A program made the position numbers and the translations under genes. From Acidobacteria bacterium SCN 69-37 (GTDB lineage: Bacteria; Acidobacteriota; Vicinamibacteria; Vicinamibacterales; SCN-69-37), in assembly GCA_001724025.1 (NCBI GenBank), contig MEDJ01000003.1:1-64000 (forward strand): DNA of 64,000 nucleotides, read 5' to 3'. Positions 18,514 through 27,231 of the stretch are shown here, piece after piece. The notes beneath the pieces were generated by a model. That model worked only from the letters and a program-made list of their open reading frames with translations. It did not search any database and was not told the origin of the DNA. Numbering within the stretch: position 1 is the stretch's first letter; the number at the start of each line of letters is the position of its first letter.

Positions 18514-19404
18514 ATGCGCGCCTGGCCGTCCGTGGTGACAGTCCGCCTGCGTCCGTCCGACGTGGCATCCCGCCTGGCGGCGCGGCTCCCAGCGCGGAAA
18601 TCGCCAGGCGTCGGACGTGCGTGGATGCTGGCCTGCGTGGTCGGTCTGGGGCTCGTGGCGGCGGCCGGGTGTACCAATCCGCTGGCCCGGCAGTACGAAT
18701 ACGACGAGCAGCTCTACCTGGGCGTCGACGGCTCGGCCGAGCTGGTCATCAATGCCTCGATTCCCGCGTTCGTGGCGCTGCGGGGGCTGCCGCTCGATCC
18801 CGATCCGACCGTGCCTGTCGACCGCGACCGTGTCCGCCAGCTCTTCAGCGACCCGGCGTGCGGGCAGGTGACGGTCAATCGTCCGTGGACGCGTCACGGT
18901 CGCCGCTTCGTCCAGGTCGTGCTCGAGCAGGACGACGTGCAGCAGTTCGCGCGGTGCGGGCCGACGGCCTGGTCCACTTACAGCTTCGAGCGCGTGGCAG
19001 CTGAAGAGGGAGGCGAGGAGGTCCAGTACTCCCAGGTCGTGGGGCCGCCCACGGCCGGCGATCCCGGACCGGTGAACTGGACGGGCGAGGAGCTCGTCGG
19101 CTTCAAGCTGCACCTGCCGAGCCGGATTCTCTACCACAACGTCCGTCGCCTCGAAGATGGCGCCCCCGGCACGGCCGACCGCGGCAACATCCTGACGTTC
19201 GAGCAGACGCTGGCCGACCGTCGCGCGGGCCGCGAACTCCACATGGAGGTGCGGATGCTCGGTCAGTCGATCCTCAACAGGGCGCTGTGGCTGTTTGCTG
19301 GTGCCTTCGCCGCCGCCATCGCGTTGCTGCTGGCGATCGTGTGGGGGGTGATCCGGAAAGCCAGGCGATCAAGTCAGAAGTTGGAAATCAGAAGTCAGAA
19401 GTGA
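18514..19404 (+). CDS. Membrane-anchored lipoprotein of unknown function
   Basis: A 296-residue protein. A hydrophobic segment ending in LVAAAGC makes a lipoprotein signal (Cys near residue 53 with this start). The stretch LYLGVDGSAELVINASIPAFVALRG and the Cys-bearing middle region follow. A single transmembrane helix near 255-280 (LWLFAGAFAAAIALLLAIVWGV) is followed by a basic tail. In-frame starts at GTG 18562 or ATG 18625 would shorten the unusually long N-terminus and leave room for a polA/lipoprotein divergent promoter. The last 11 codons are made of the GAAGTCAGAAGT-type repeat, so the true ancestral C-terminus may have been replaced. I do not recognise the family. Confidence 0.75.
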   Translation: MRAWPSVVTVRLRPSDVASRLAARLPARKSPGVGRAWMLACVVGLGLVAAAGCTNPLARQYEYDEQLYLGVDGSAELVINASIPAFVALRGLPLDPDPTVPVDRDRVRQLFSDPACGQVTVNRPWTRHGRRFVQVVLEQDDVQQFARCGPTAWSTYSFERVAAEEGGEEVQYSQVVGPPTAGDPGPVNWTGEELVGFKLHLPSRILYHNVRRLEDGAPGTADRGNILTFEQTLADRRAGRELHMEVRMLGQSILNRALWLFAGAFAAAIALLLAIVWGVIRKARRSSQKLEIRSQK

Positions 19405-19497
19405 TGGGAAGTTGGAAGTTCGAGCTTCGAAGTTCGAACTTCCAACTTCTAGCTTTCCCGCACTTCTGACTTCGTACTTCTCACTTCTGACTTGTGC
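19370..19497. repeat. GAAGTCA-type array with perfect hairpin between convergent genes
   Basis: Direct repeats of (A)GAAGTCA/GAAGTTG run rightward to about 19420 and then appear inverted (CACTTCTGACTTC) to about 19493. At the centre, GAAGTTGGAAGTTCGA (19408-19423) pairs perfectly with 19434-19449 around a ten-base loop. The array covers the 3' end of the lipoprotein gene and reaches to within 14 bases of the end of the minus-strand gene. A related array lies at 52954-53022. Confidence 0.85.
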
Positions 19498-19510
19498 GCC
19501 TGGCTTAACC

Positions 19511-21544
19511 TTATTGGCTTCCCGCCAGCCTGATGTCCTGGACTTTCTTCTCGCCGTTGCCGATCGCGATCGGGATCGACGCGTGGGCGAGCTGCTCGAG
19601 AAAGGCCGGGTCGTACCATTCGCCGGGTTCGACATCGGTGACGGCCGTCAGCCGGTACTCGCCCGGCGGCAGGCCGCGGAACGTGAAGCGGCCGTCGGTG
19701 CCCGGGCGCGTGGCGGCAATCCGCCGCGCCTGGGGCTGCCAGTACCGCGTCTCGGCAGGAAAGACGATGATCGTGAAGTCCGACGTCGGACCGCCGGACG
19801 TGTCCTGGATCGTGCCCGTCAGTTCCTGGACCTTGTCCGTGTAGGTCAGGATCACGTTCTGCAGGTTCTGGTTCGGGCCGATGTCGATGGGGTCGTCGAG
19901 CAGATCGCGCCCGTTGGACATCGCCGACGCGAGCTGCCACGAGCCCGATCCCGCAGCCGCCATCTGATCCAGCAGGATGCCGCCGCCACGTCCCGGCGCG
20001 CCCCGGCCGCCGCCGGCCATGGTCGCGGTCAGCGTGTAGCGCCCCGGTGACACGCCCGGAATCGCGAACCGGCCGTTGGCGTCGGCCGTCACCGGCGGCA
20101 GGCCGCCCATCTCGAATGCCTGCGCGCCGCGACTGGCCAGCGCAATGCGGACGACGGAGAGGTCGGCCGGTGGCGTGGCGGTGCCCTCGAACCGGACCTG
20201 ACCGGAGATGGTCATGCCGGGCTGCAGCGTGAGGACGATGTCGGGCAGCGGCTGGCCGTTGACCGAGAGATCGGTCACGGCCCACAGGACCTGGCTGACA
20301 GGCCCCTGGCCGGGACCGCGTCCCCGGCCCGTCGTCGCCGCGGCCGTCGTGGCGTCGCGCAGCGTGGCCCGCGCCTGCAGCGAGTAGGCGCCGGGCGTGA
20401 CGTTTTCGAAGCTGAACCGGCCATCACCGCCGACGCGCGCCATCATGTTGCCCAGCCCCGGTACCGTGGACGTGCCGCTCGCGCTGCGGGGGACCAGCGC
20501 GACCTGCGTGGCCGGCGGCAGGTTGCCGGTCGTCGTCACGATGAGGCCGCCGACCCGCGTGGTCGGCACCTGCTGGAGCCGGAAGTCGACACCCGCGCGT
20601 TCCTCCCCGGCGTTGACGGTGATTGCGACGGCCGCATCCGGATCCGTCGTCCCCGGGAAGTAGACGGGCGCATAGGCCGCCGGCTGCTCCTGTTCGTACG
20701 TGGCCATCTGCCGCTGCAGTTGCGCGAGGCGCGCGGTGGCGGCGCTGCCCTGGCCCGCGGCCGCCTGCGGGAGCGCCGGGTTCACGCCACTCGCCTGCAA
20801 CTGCTGCATGAGGCTCGCGATTTCGCTGGCCAGCGCCTGCCGCGCGTCGCCGACGTTCAGGTTCCGCGGCGCCGCATTGACGATGTACTCGCCGGGCTGG
20901 AGCTGGAAGATGCGGTACATGCCGCGGTCGTCGGTCTGATCCTGTCCGGCCTGCTGCAGTCGTCGTTCGCCTGTCTGCATCACGAAGCGCAGGGCGCGCA
21001 CCGGCGTACCGGCCGCCGGCTCGCCGTGTTCGTCGACGACGATGCCGGTGATGACGGCGCCGCGGGGAAGGGCGAGGCGCAGGTCGTCGAGCGTCTGGCC
21101 CTCGGTGATCTGGATCGGCGTGCCCGGCCGGCCCGCGCGTTTGGCGCCGTAGGCGATGTCGACGAAGCCGGATTTCGAGGCCGTCAGGGTGAACCGGCCT
21201 GCCGGCAGCGCGTTGAACGTGAAGCGGCCCTGATCGTCGGTGAGCACCGACCGTCCGCCGCGCAGTTCGGGCGCCGCGAGACTGACGCGTGCGCGCCGGA
21301 CCGGCGTGCCCGCGCCCTCGACCACGACCAGGCCCGAGACGGTCGCCGAGCCCACGGCCGTCTGCGCCGCCGTATCGCGGATCGGCGCGCCGCCCATACC
21401 GCGTCCGCCGAACGGGCCCCCGCCCGGCGCGGGCCCCTGGCCGCCGCGCGGGCCCTGTTGTCCGATCACCGGCGTGGCCGCCAGCGCGAGCGTGAGGGCC
21501 AGCGACAGGCCGAGACCGAGTCGTCGTGAAGCGCGCACAATCAT
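19511..21544 (-). CDS. Large secreted protein with carboxypeptidase-regulatory-like domains
   Basis: A 677-residue exported protein with a signal peptide (basic RASRRLG, hydrophobic core, cleavage near VIGQQG). A Gly/Pro-rich linker (GPRGGQGPAPGGG) is followed by several transthyretin-like/CarboxypepD_reg beta-sandwich repeats. Each has the pattern ISGxV, then DxxGRFxFxxLPxGRYTLTA, for example DDQGRFTFNALPAGRFTL, DDRGMYRIFQLQPGEYIV and DGRFTFRGLPPGEYRL. Such proteins are abundant in acidobacteria and resemble the N-terminal modules of TonB-dependent receptors, but no barrel or catalytic domain is visible. A surface or periplasmic carbohydrate/protein-binding role is a guess. It is monocistronic, ending convergently with the lipoprotein gene. 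Confidence 0.85.
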   Translation of the reverse strand: MIVRASRRLGLGLSLALTLALAATPVIGQQGPRGGQGPAPGGGPFGGRGMGGAPIRDTAAQTAVGSATVSGLVVVEGAGTPVRRARVSLAAPELRGGRSVLTDDQGRFTFNALPAGRFTLTASKSGFVDIAYGAKRAGRPGTPIQITEGQTLDDLRLALPRGAVITGIVVDEHGEPAAGTPVRALRFVMQTGERRLQQAGQDQTDDRGMYRIFQLQPGEYIVNAAPRNLNVGDARQALASEIASLMQQLQASGVNPALPQAAAGQGSAATARLAQLQRQMATYEQEQPAAYAPVYFPGTTDPDAAVAITVNAGEERAGVDFRLQQVPTTRVGGLIVTTTGNLPPATQVALVPRSASGTSTVPGLGNMMARVGGDGRFSFENVTPGAYSLQARATLRDATTAAATTGRGRGPGQGPVSQVLWAVTDLSVNGQPLPDIVLTLQPGMTISGQVRFEGTATPPADLSVVRIALASRGAQAFEMGGLPPVTADANGRFAIPGVSPGRYTLTATMAGGGRGAPGRGGGILLDQMAAAGSGSWQLASAMSNGRDLLDDPIDIGPNQNLQNVILTYTDKVQELTGTIQDTSGGPTSDFTIIVFPAETRYWQPQARRIAATRPGTDGRFTFRGLPPGEYRLTAVTDVEPGEWYDPAFLEQLAHASIPIAIGNGEKKVQDIRLAGSQ

Positions 21545-21650
21545 GAGTTCGTCAGCCGCCTCGCATAGTTACGCCCGGACGGCGCGGCAGGTTTCGGGGC
21601 GCGCCACCAATCCGCCGGTTGTCACCGAAGTGTCACGGCGCCCCGGGAAT

Positions 21651-21730
21651 CAGCCCCTGGGGCTGAAGCCCCAGGGCTCCGAAGATCGACCACGTTACTG
21701 TCGGAGCCCCGGGGCTTCAGCCCCGGGGGG
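21651..21730. repeat. Pair of inverted REP-like palindromes
   Basis: Copy A (21651-21682, core CTGGGGCTGAAGCCCCAG) and copy B (21701-21730, core CCCCGGGGCTTCAGCCCC) are each palindromic and lie in inverted order around an 18-base spacer, like a BIME. Each keeps a GGAGCCC or GGGCTCC shoulder. Further single copies lie at 26958, 49795, 52887 and 57347. Confidence 0.9.
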
Positions 21731-21748
21731 CACCTCGCTGTGAAGCGT

Positions 21749-21777
21749 CACCTGTCGCCCGTCGTACCTGTCGTACC
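21749..21777 (-). repeat. 29-bp dispersed repeat, copy 2
   Basis: On the minus strand this is identical over 29 bases to 12937-12965. It begins six bases after the stop codon of the ZIP transporter gene, in the same direction as that gene. Confidence 0.9.
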
Positions 21778-21782
21778 CGAAA

Positions 21783-22526
21783 TCAAAGAATGGCGATCGT
21801 GGCGATACCCGCGCCAATCAGCAGGACCTGGCGTACGGCGCTGCTGTCGAGCTGGCCGCTGTGCAGACTCGGGATCAGGTCGGCCATGGCCACGTACAGG
21901 AAGTTGCCGGCCGCGAACGCGAGCACGAACGGCACCAGCGCCGGCGTCTGGGCGCCGAACGCCAGCATCATCGCGGCGCCGACGACGCCGCCGGCTGCCG
22001 AGGTGATGTTGAGGAGGAGCGCGCGGCGTCGCGACAGACCGGCCGACAGCAGGACGGCGAAGTCGCCGGCCTCCTGCGGGATCTCGTGCGCGACCACGGC
22101 CACGGCGGCGCTCACGCCGAGCGGGATCGACGTCATCGTGGCCGCGGCAATGACGACGCCGTCGACGAACGTGTGGACGGCATCGCCGAGGATGACGAGC
22201 GGCACCGTGCTCCGGTGGACGTGGCAGCCCTCCTCCTCGTGACAGTGCCGCCACAGGACGGCCTTCTCGAGGATGAAGAACGTGATGATGCCGACGAGCA
22301 TCGTCGTCAGGGCCGCCGAGGGCGCGAGGACCTCGAGCGCTTCGGGCACCAGGTGCAGCAGCGACGCGCCGAGCAGCGTGCCGACCGCGTAGGACACCAG
22401 CCACGGCACGACGCGTCGGCGCACGTCCTGCTTGAACACGAGGACGACCGACGCGACCATCAGGCCGACGAGGCTGCCGGCGACCGACAGACCGAGACTG
22501 AACAACCAGACATGCACGGCGAGCAT
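21783..22526 (-). CDS. ZIP family metal transporter
   Basis: A 247-residue inner-membrane protein with about eight hydrophobic segments. It has the two ZIP metal-binding helices: LGDAVHTFVDGVVIAAA (helix IV) and VAHEIPQEAGDFAVLLSAG (helix V). A cytosolic His/Cys loop (WRHCHEEEGCHVH) lies between helices III and IV and probably binds or senses metal. ZIP proteins bring zinc, iron or related divalent ions into the cytosol. An ATG at 22526 and a GTG at 22517 are both possible starts. The ATG lies one base after the stop of the upstream minus-strand gene, so the two form an operon. Confidence 0.92.
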   Translation of the reverse strand: MLAVHVWLFSLGLSVAGSLVGLMVASVVLVFKQDVRRRVVPWLVSYAVGTLLGASLLHLVPEALEVLAPSAALTTMLVGIITFFILEKAVLWRHCHEEEGCHVHRSTVPLVILGDAVHTFVDGVVIAAATMTSIPLGVSAAVAVVAHEIPQEAGDFAVLLSAGLSRRRALLLNITSAAGGVVGAAMMLAFGAQTPALVPFVLAFAAGNFLYVAMADLIPSLHSGQLDSSAVRQVLLIGAGIATIAIL

Positions 22527-22527
22527 C

Positions 22528-23070
22528 CTAGCGCGGCTTCCGGGCTTCGAAGTACGACACGCCGTCGACGGTGCCGAGCGCGCGGGCCGCCAGACCGCCG
22601 GCGGCTTCCAGCCAGGGCACGATGCGGTCGGGGGCCACGGCAGAGGGGCGCCGGCCGAACCAGCCCGTCGACGAGCGACCCTCGATCACGACGACGCGCC
22701 CGCCGCCGCGCAGCCGGGCGAACGCATCGTGCGCGAGCGCCGCGCGCGTGGCGTCGTCGAGCGTCAGGAGATCGACGTGCAGCACTACCACATCGTGGTC
22801 GCCGGCAGTATCGGGGAGACGCAGCGGACCGGCAGGCAGATCGATCGTCTCCAGGAAGACGCCGGCCTTGGCGGCCGCGGCCTCGTACGCGGCGCGGCTG
22901 TCGGCGGACAGCGCGATGAGGGTCTGTCCGTTCAAGCCGGTGGTGCGCGCGAGTTCGGCAACCACGTCGGGATCCGGATGTCCGGCCACCAGCACGCGGT
23001 TACCGGCGCGTGCGCCGATCATGGCCAGGGCGGTCTGATGAGGTGGCGTGGCCTTCTTGAACAGTCCCAT
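22528..23070 (-). CDS. Rossmann-like protein, possibly a SAM-methyltransferase relative
   Basis: A 180-residue cytoplasmic protein starting MGLFKKATPPHQTALAMIG. It has a glycine-containing first strand region (RAGNRVLVAGHPDPDVVAELA), a second strand with an acidic-like position (GQTLIALSAD), HDVVVLHVDLL and a later RLRGGGRVVVIEG strand. This order fits the class I methyltransferase fold, but the cofactor motif is weak, so catalytic activity is uncertain. The stop is one base before the ZIP transporter start (TAGGATG), so the two are translationally coupled. The gene diverges from ino1 with 27 bases between start codons. Confidence 0.7.
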   Translation of the reverse strand: MGLFKKATPPHQTALAMIGARAGNRVLVAGHPDPDVVAELARTTGLNGQTLIALSADSRAAYEAAAAKAGVFLETIDLPAGPLRLPDTAGDHDVVVLHVDLLTLDDATRAALAHDAFARLRGGGRVVVIEGRSSTGWFGRRPSAVAPDRIVPWLEAAGGLAARALGTVDGVSYFEARKPR

Positions 23071-23089
23071 GCACTCAAGATGATATAGT
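23057..23089 (+). promoter_or_regulatory. Possible sigma-70 promoter of ino1
   Basis: TTGAAC (23057-23062) is followed after 18 bases by TGATAT, or after 21 by TATAGT (23084-23089), in the most AT-rich stretch of the area. If correct, the transcript starts only a few bases before the GTG. The -35 lies inside the divergent gene. Confidence 0.3.
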
Positions 23090-23097
23090 TTCGGTTC

Positions 23098-24411
23098 GTG
23101 ACAACTGGTCTCAACATCGCTCCTGCCGGCGGCAAGCTCGGCATACTGCTCGTAGGTCTTGGCGCGGTCAGCACGACGACCATCGCTGGCGTGATGGCCA
23201 TCCGCAAGGGACTGGCCAAGCCGATTGGCTCCCTGACGCAGATGGGAACGATCCGCCTCGGGAAACGTACCGAGAGCCGGACGCCGGCCATCCGCGACTT
23301 CGTGCCATTGGCCGGCCTCGATGACATCGTGTTCGGCGGCTGGGACATCTTCGAGGATGACTGTTACGAGGCGGCCAAGACCGCCGGCGTGCTCGATGCC
23401 CCGCTGCTCGAGGCCATCAAGGACGAACTGTCGGCGGTCAAGCCGATGTCCGCGGTCTTCGACAGGCAGTACGTCAAGCGGCTCGACGGTCCCAACGTCA
23501 AGAAGGGCAAGAACAAGAAGGATCTCGCCGAGCAGCTGATCGCCGACATCCGGAAGTTCAAGGCCGACAACGGGCTCGACCGCGTGGTGCTCCTCTGGTG
23601 CGGCAGCACGGAGATCTTCCTGACCGAATCGCCGGCGCACAAGTCGCTGGCGGCCTTCGAGAAGGGACTCGAAGAGAGCGACCCGACGATTCCGTCAAGC
23701 ATGATTTACGCGTACGCGGCCATCCACGAGGGGCTCGCCTACGCCAACGCGGCGCCGAACCTGAGCGCCGACATCCCGGCCCTGATGGAGCTGGCGCAGA
23801 AGACCGGTGCGCCGCTGGCCGGCAAGGACCTCAAGACCGGCCAGACGCTGATCAAGACGATCATCGCGCCGGGACTCAAGGCGCGCCTGATCGGCGTCGA
23901 GGGGTGGTATTCCACCAACATCCTCGGGAACCGCGACGGCGAGGTGCTCGACGATCCGGAGTCGTTCAAGACGAAGGAGGAGAGCAAGAAGTCGGTGCTC
24001 GACTACATCCTCCAGCCGAACCTCTATCCGGAGCTCTACGAGGCGCTGCACCACGTGGTGCGCATCAACTACTACAAGCCGCGCGGCGACGCCAAGGAAG
24101 GCTGGGACAACATCGACCTGGTCGGGTGGCTCGGCTACAAGATGCAGTTGAAGGTGAACTTCCTCTGCCGCGACAGCATCCTGGCCGCCCCGATCGTCCT
24201 CGACGTGGCGCTGTTCATGGACCTGGCCAAGCGCGCCGGCATGACCGGCATCCAGGAGTGGCTCTCGTTCTACTTCAAGAGCCCGATGCACGCGCCAGGC
24301 CTCTACCCGGAGCACGACCTGTTCATTCAGTCGATGAAGCTGAAGAACACGCTGCGCTACATGAAGGGCGAGGAACTGATCACGCACCTCGGCCGCGAGT
24401 ACTACGACTGA
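23098..24411 (+). CDS. ino1: Myo-inositol-1-phosphate synthase
   Basis: A 437-residue NAD-dependent enzyme that isomerises glucose 6-phosphate to myo-inositol 1-phosphate. The dinucleotide fold starts with GILLVGLGAVSTTTIAGV. Family landmarks follow: FGGWDIFEDDCYEAA, the NAD-binding LWCGSTEIF, and the catalytic core GKDLKTGQTLIKT, GVEGWYSTNILGNRDG and NYYKPRGDAKEGWDNIDL. Size is normal for the bacterial/archaeal form. The start is GTG at 23098, since upstream frames close. In this setting inositol phosphate may feed phospholipids or osmolytes. A small membrane-protein gene follows after three bases in the same operon. Confidence 0.96.
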   Translation: MTTGLNIAPAGGKLGILLVGLGAVSTTTIAGVMAIRKGLAKPIGSLTQMGTIRLGKRTESRTPAIRDFVPLAGLDDIVFGGWDIFEDDCYEAAKTAGVLDAPLLEAIKDELSAVKPMSAVFDRQYVKRLDGPNVKKGKNKKDLAEQLIADIRKFKADNGLDRVVLLWCGSTEIFLTESPAHKSLAAFEKGLEESDPTIPSSMIYAYAAIHEGLAYANAAPNLSADIPALMELAQKTGAPLAGKDLKTGQTLIKTIIAPGLKARLIGVEGWYSTNILGNRDGEVLDDPESFKTKEESKKSVLDYILQPNLYPELYEALHHVVRINYYKPRGDAKEGWDNIDLVGWLGYKMQLKVNFLCRDSILAAPIVLDVALFMDLAKRAGMTGIQEWLSFYFKSPMHAPGLYPEHDLFIQSMKLKNTLRYMKGEELITHLGREYYD

Positions 24412-24414
24412 CGC

Positions 24415-24885
24415 ATGAGCCGGCTCCAGGCGGCGCTCCTTGGTGGCCTGTTCATCGGCGTCGTCTCCGGCCTGCCGATCGTCGGCGCAGCCAATGCCTG
24501 CTGCTGCCTGTGGGTCGTCTCCGGCGGCGTGCTGACGACGTACCTCAGGCAGCAGGGCTTGACAACGCCCCTGCCGCCGGCTGAGGCGGCGCTGTCGGGG
24601 TTGGTGGCCGGCATCGTCGGGGCCGTGCTGATGATCGGGCTCTCGATGGCGCTGTTCCTGGCCTCGGGCTCGTCCTTCGAAGGCATCGTCAGGCAGACAC
24701 TGGAGTTGTATCCGGAGGCTCCCGCGGACGTTCAGGATCGCGCCCTCGCTTTTGCGGCAGGGCCGGCGCCCGCCCTGGTCATGGCCTTCGTGATGGTTCC
24801 GACGTACGCGATCGTCAGCATGGTCGGCTCCCTGCTGGCCCTGCTGTTCTTCCGCACACCATCCGCGCCGGCCGCCCAGGCGTGA
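24415..24885 (+). CDS. Small four-helix membrane protein, function unknown
   Basis: A 156-residue protein with about four hydrophobic segments: near 7-27, 29-42, 59-83 and 117-145. Three consecutive cysteines ([12 protein letters not shown]) sit at the end of the first hairpin, in or near the membrane. A more polar central loop ([19 protein letters not shown]) separates the helices. It begins three bases after the ino1 stop, so the two are co-translated. The link to an inositol-phosphate enzyme suggests a role in lipid or envelope metabolism, but this is only context. I do not recognise a named family with certainty. Confidence 0.75.
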   Translation: MSRLQAALLGGLFIGVVSGLPIVGAANACCCLWVVSGGVLTTYLRQQGLTTPLPPAEAALSGLVAGIVGAVLMIGLSMALFLASGSSFEGIVRQTLELYPEAPADVQDRALAFAAGPAPALVMAFVMVPTYAIVSMVGSLLALLFFRTPSAPAAQA

Positions 24886-24922
24886 TGCGCCCGGACCGGT
24901 CGGTGCGTCGCGAGGCGCATCG

Positions 24923-26887
24923 ATGTCGACCGAAAAGGCCCCAGAAATCAACGCCCTCCTGACCGAGGGCCGCGTGTTCCCCCCGTCGCCCGAGTGGCGG
25001 ACCACCGCGCACGTCACCGATCCCGCCATCTACGACCGTGCGGACGCCGACCCCGAGGCCTTCTGGGCCGAGTGCGCCGGCGCGCTCGACTGGATGTCCC
25101 CCTGGACCCGCGTGCTCGACTGGCAGCCGCCGCATGCCCGGTGGTTCGTCGACGGCAAGTTGAACGCGTGCGCCAACTGCGTCGACCGCCACCTGTCGAC
25201 CGCACGCCGCAACAAGGCCGCGATCGTCTGGGAAGGTGAGCCCGGCGATCGTCGCACGCTGACCTACTTCGACCTGTATCGCGACGTCTGCCGCTTCGCC
25301 AACGTGCTGCGATCGCTCGGCGTGAAGAAGGGCGACCGCGTGGCGATCTACCTGCCCGTGATTCCCGAGGCAGCCATCGCGATGCTCGCCTGCGCGCGGA
25401 TCGGCGCCGTGCACAACGTCGTGTTCGGCGGCTTCAGCGCCGAGGCACTGCGCGATCGCATCAACGATGCGCAGGCCACGGTGCTCATCACGGCCGATGG
25501 CGGCTTCCGCCGCGGCCAGATCGTGCCGCTCAAGCAGATGGCCGACGAGGCGCTGAAGGACACGCCGTCGATCCAGCACGTCGTCATTGTCCAGCGCCGG
25601 CCCGGTGAGTCGTTCCCGGTACACGTGAAGGAAGGGCGCGATCACTGGTACCACAGGCTGATGCAGGACGCCCTGGCCGTGGCCGAGCCCGAGCCGATGG
25701 ATGCCGAGGACATGCTGTTCGTCCTCTATACCTCGGGCACGACCGGCAAGCCGAAAGGGATCGTGCACACGACCGGCGGGTTCCTGACCGGCGTCCACGC
25801 CACGACGCGCCTGGTCTTCGACCTGCGCGACGAGGACGTGTACTGGTGCACGGCCGACGTCGGCTGGGTGACGGGACACAGCTACGTCGTCTATGGACCG
25901 CTCAGCAACGGCGCCACCGTCATGCTCTACGAGGGCGCGCCCGACTGGCCGGAACGCGATCGCTTCTGGCGCATCATCGAGGAGCACGGCGTCACGATTC
26001 TCTACACCGCGCCCACGGCCATCCGCGCGTTCATGCGCTGGGGCACCGAGTGGCCCGCGCGCCGCGATCTGAGTTCGCTGCGGCTGCTCGGATCGGTCGG
26101 CGAGCCGATCAATCCCGAAGCGTGGATGTGGTACCACGAGTACATCGGTCGCGGCCGGTGTCCGGTGGTCGACACCTGGTGGCAGACGGAGACGGGACAC
26201 ATCCTGATTTCGCCGCTGCCGGGCATCACGGCCACGCGGCCCGGATCGGCGACGAAGCCGTTCCCCGGCATTTCGCCCGAGATCCGGACGGCATCCGGAG
26301 AGGTGGTGTCGACGGGCGGCGGCCTGCTCGCCCTCACGCGGCCCTGGCCGGGCATGCTGCGCGGCATCTACGGCGATCCCGAGCGGTACGTCTCGCAGTA
26401 CTTCAGCAAGTGGGCCGACGGCGCGTACTTCACCGGCGATGGCGCGCGCGTCGACGAGGAAGGCAATTACTGGTTCCTCGGGCGCGTCGACGACGTGCTG
26501 AACGTGGCGGGACACCGGATCGGGACGATGGAAGTCGAGAGTGCGCTGGTGGATCACCCGAAGGTGGCCGAGGCCGCGGTCGTGGGGCGCGCGCACGAGA
26601 TCAAGGGGCAGGCCGTGGCCGCCTTCGTCACGCTGAAGGAAGGCGTGGCTGCCGGTCCGGCGCTGATGGACGAGCTCAAGGAGCACGTCGTGAAGAAGAT
26701 CGGCCCCATCGCCCGGCCCGATCAGGTGCTGTTCGCGGCCGACCTGCCCAAGACCCGATCGGGCAAGATCATGCGGCGGCTCCTGCGCGACATCGCGGAC
26801 GGCAAGGCCCTGGGCGATACCACGACCCTGGCCGACCCGCAGGTGGTCGCGAAGCTGAAGGACGAGTACGAGACGATCGAAGGGTAG
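24923..26887 (+). CDS. acs: Acetyl-CoA synthetase
   Basis: A 654-residue AMP-forming synthetase that activates acetate. Landmarks in order are the N-terminal cap ([28 protein letters not shown]), the P-loop-like [18 protein letters not shown] near 271, [16 protein letters not shown], the substrate-pocket [10 protein letters not shown] (Trp as in acetate-specific enzymes), the hinge [17 protein letters not shown] and the C-terminal [16 protein letters not shown], whose lysine is the usual acetylation site. Full family length. It follows the ino1 operon after 37 bases and may be read from it or from its own promoter. Downstream is a repeat-rich gap. Confidence 0.96.
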   Translation: MSTEKAPEINALLTEGRVFPPSPEWRTTAHVTDPAIYDRADADPEAFWAECAGALDWMSPWTRVLDWQPPHARWFVDGKLNACANCVDRHLSTARRNKAAIVWEGEPGDRRTLTYFDLYRDVCRFANVLRSLGVKKGDRVAIYLPVIPEAAIAMLACARIGAVHNVVFGGFSAEALRDRINDAQATVLITADGGFRRGQIVPLKQMADEALKDTPSIQHVVIVQRRPGESFPVHVKEGRDHWYHRLMQDALAVAEPEPMDAEDMLFVLYTSGTTGKPKGIVHTTGGFLTGVHATTRLVFDLRDEDVYWCTADVGWVTGHSYVVYGPLSNGATVMLYEGAPDWPERDRFWRIIEEHGVTILYTAPTAIRAFMRWGTEWPARRDLSSLRLLGSVGEPINPEAWMWYHEYIGRGRCPVVDTWWQTETGHILISPLPGITATRPGSATKPFPGISPEIRTASGEVVSTGGGLLALTRPWPGMLRGIYGDPERYVSQYFSKWADGAYFTGDGARVDEEGNYWFLGRVDDVLNVAGHRIGTMEVESALVDHPKVAEAAVVGRAHEIKGQAVAAFVTLKEGVAAGPALMDELKEHVVKKIGPIARPDQVLFAADLPKTRSGKIMRRLLRDIADGKALGDTTTLADPQVVAKLKDEYETIEG

Positions 26888-26957
26888 GTAGGAGCGGCGG
26901 CGGGCTGCACGGCTGCACGGTTGCGCGGCGGCACGGCCGCAGGCGGCGGGCGAACTT

Positions 26958-26985
26958 CGGAGCCCCGGGTCTTCAGACCCGGGGA
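26958..26985. repeat. REP-like palindrome, single copy
   Basis: The core AGCCCCGGGTCTTCAGACCC continues into GGGGAC, giving a near-perfect palindrome centred on CTTCAG. Compensating changes relative to the 21701 copy (T and A across the stem) keep pairing intact, which argues for selection on structure. Confidence 0.85.
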
Positions 26986-27089
26986 CTGCCCGGGAACCGA
27001 TGGCGGTCCTGCTGCGTCAAAGACCAAGGTTCCCGGGTCGGCGTCTTGTTCAGGGCGGCGGGTGGTCGGTGGTCGGCATTCAGAGCGCC

Positions 27090-27219
27090 GTAGCCTTGTC
27101 GCCTGGTGGCCTTGCCCGGTAGCCGAGTCCCCAGTCGTCCGTGGTCCAGTCGTAGCCTAGTAGCCTTGTTTGTCTCGTAGCCTTGTCGCCTTCTCCCAGC
27201 CCGCAGCCTCCCAGCCTTC
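27090..27219 (+). repeat. GTAGCC-type array ahead of the ABC ATPase gene
   Basis: GTAGCCTTGTCGCC, GTAGCCTAGTAGCCTTG and similar units recur. The array ends CGCAGCCTCCCAGCCTTC, nearly the same closing motif as ahead of serC. It lies on the strand of the downstream gene. Confidence 0.8.
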
Positions 27220-27231
27220 TTCGAGGTATCC

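Larger units (their letters stand above)
26888..27231. other. Intergenic region acs-ABC ATPase, repeat-filled
   Basis: No gene is seen. It contains a CTGCACGG tandem (about 26908-26925), a REP-like palindrome (26958-26985), a long inverted repeat with arms CCCGGGAACC and GGTTCCCGGG near 26989 and 27030, and a GTAGCC array (27090-27219) that runs up to the next gene. Confidence 0.6.
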
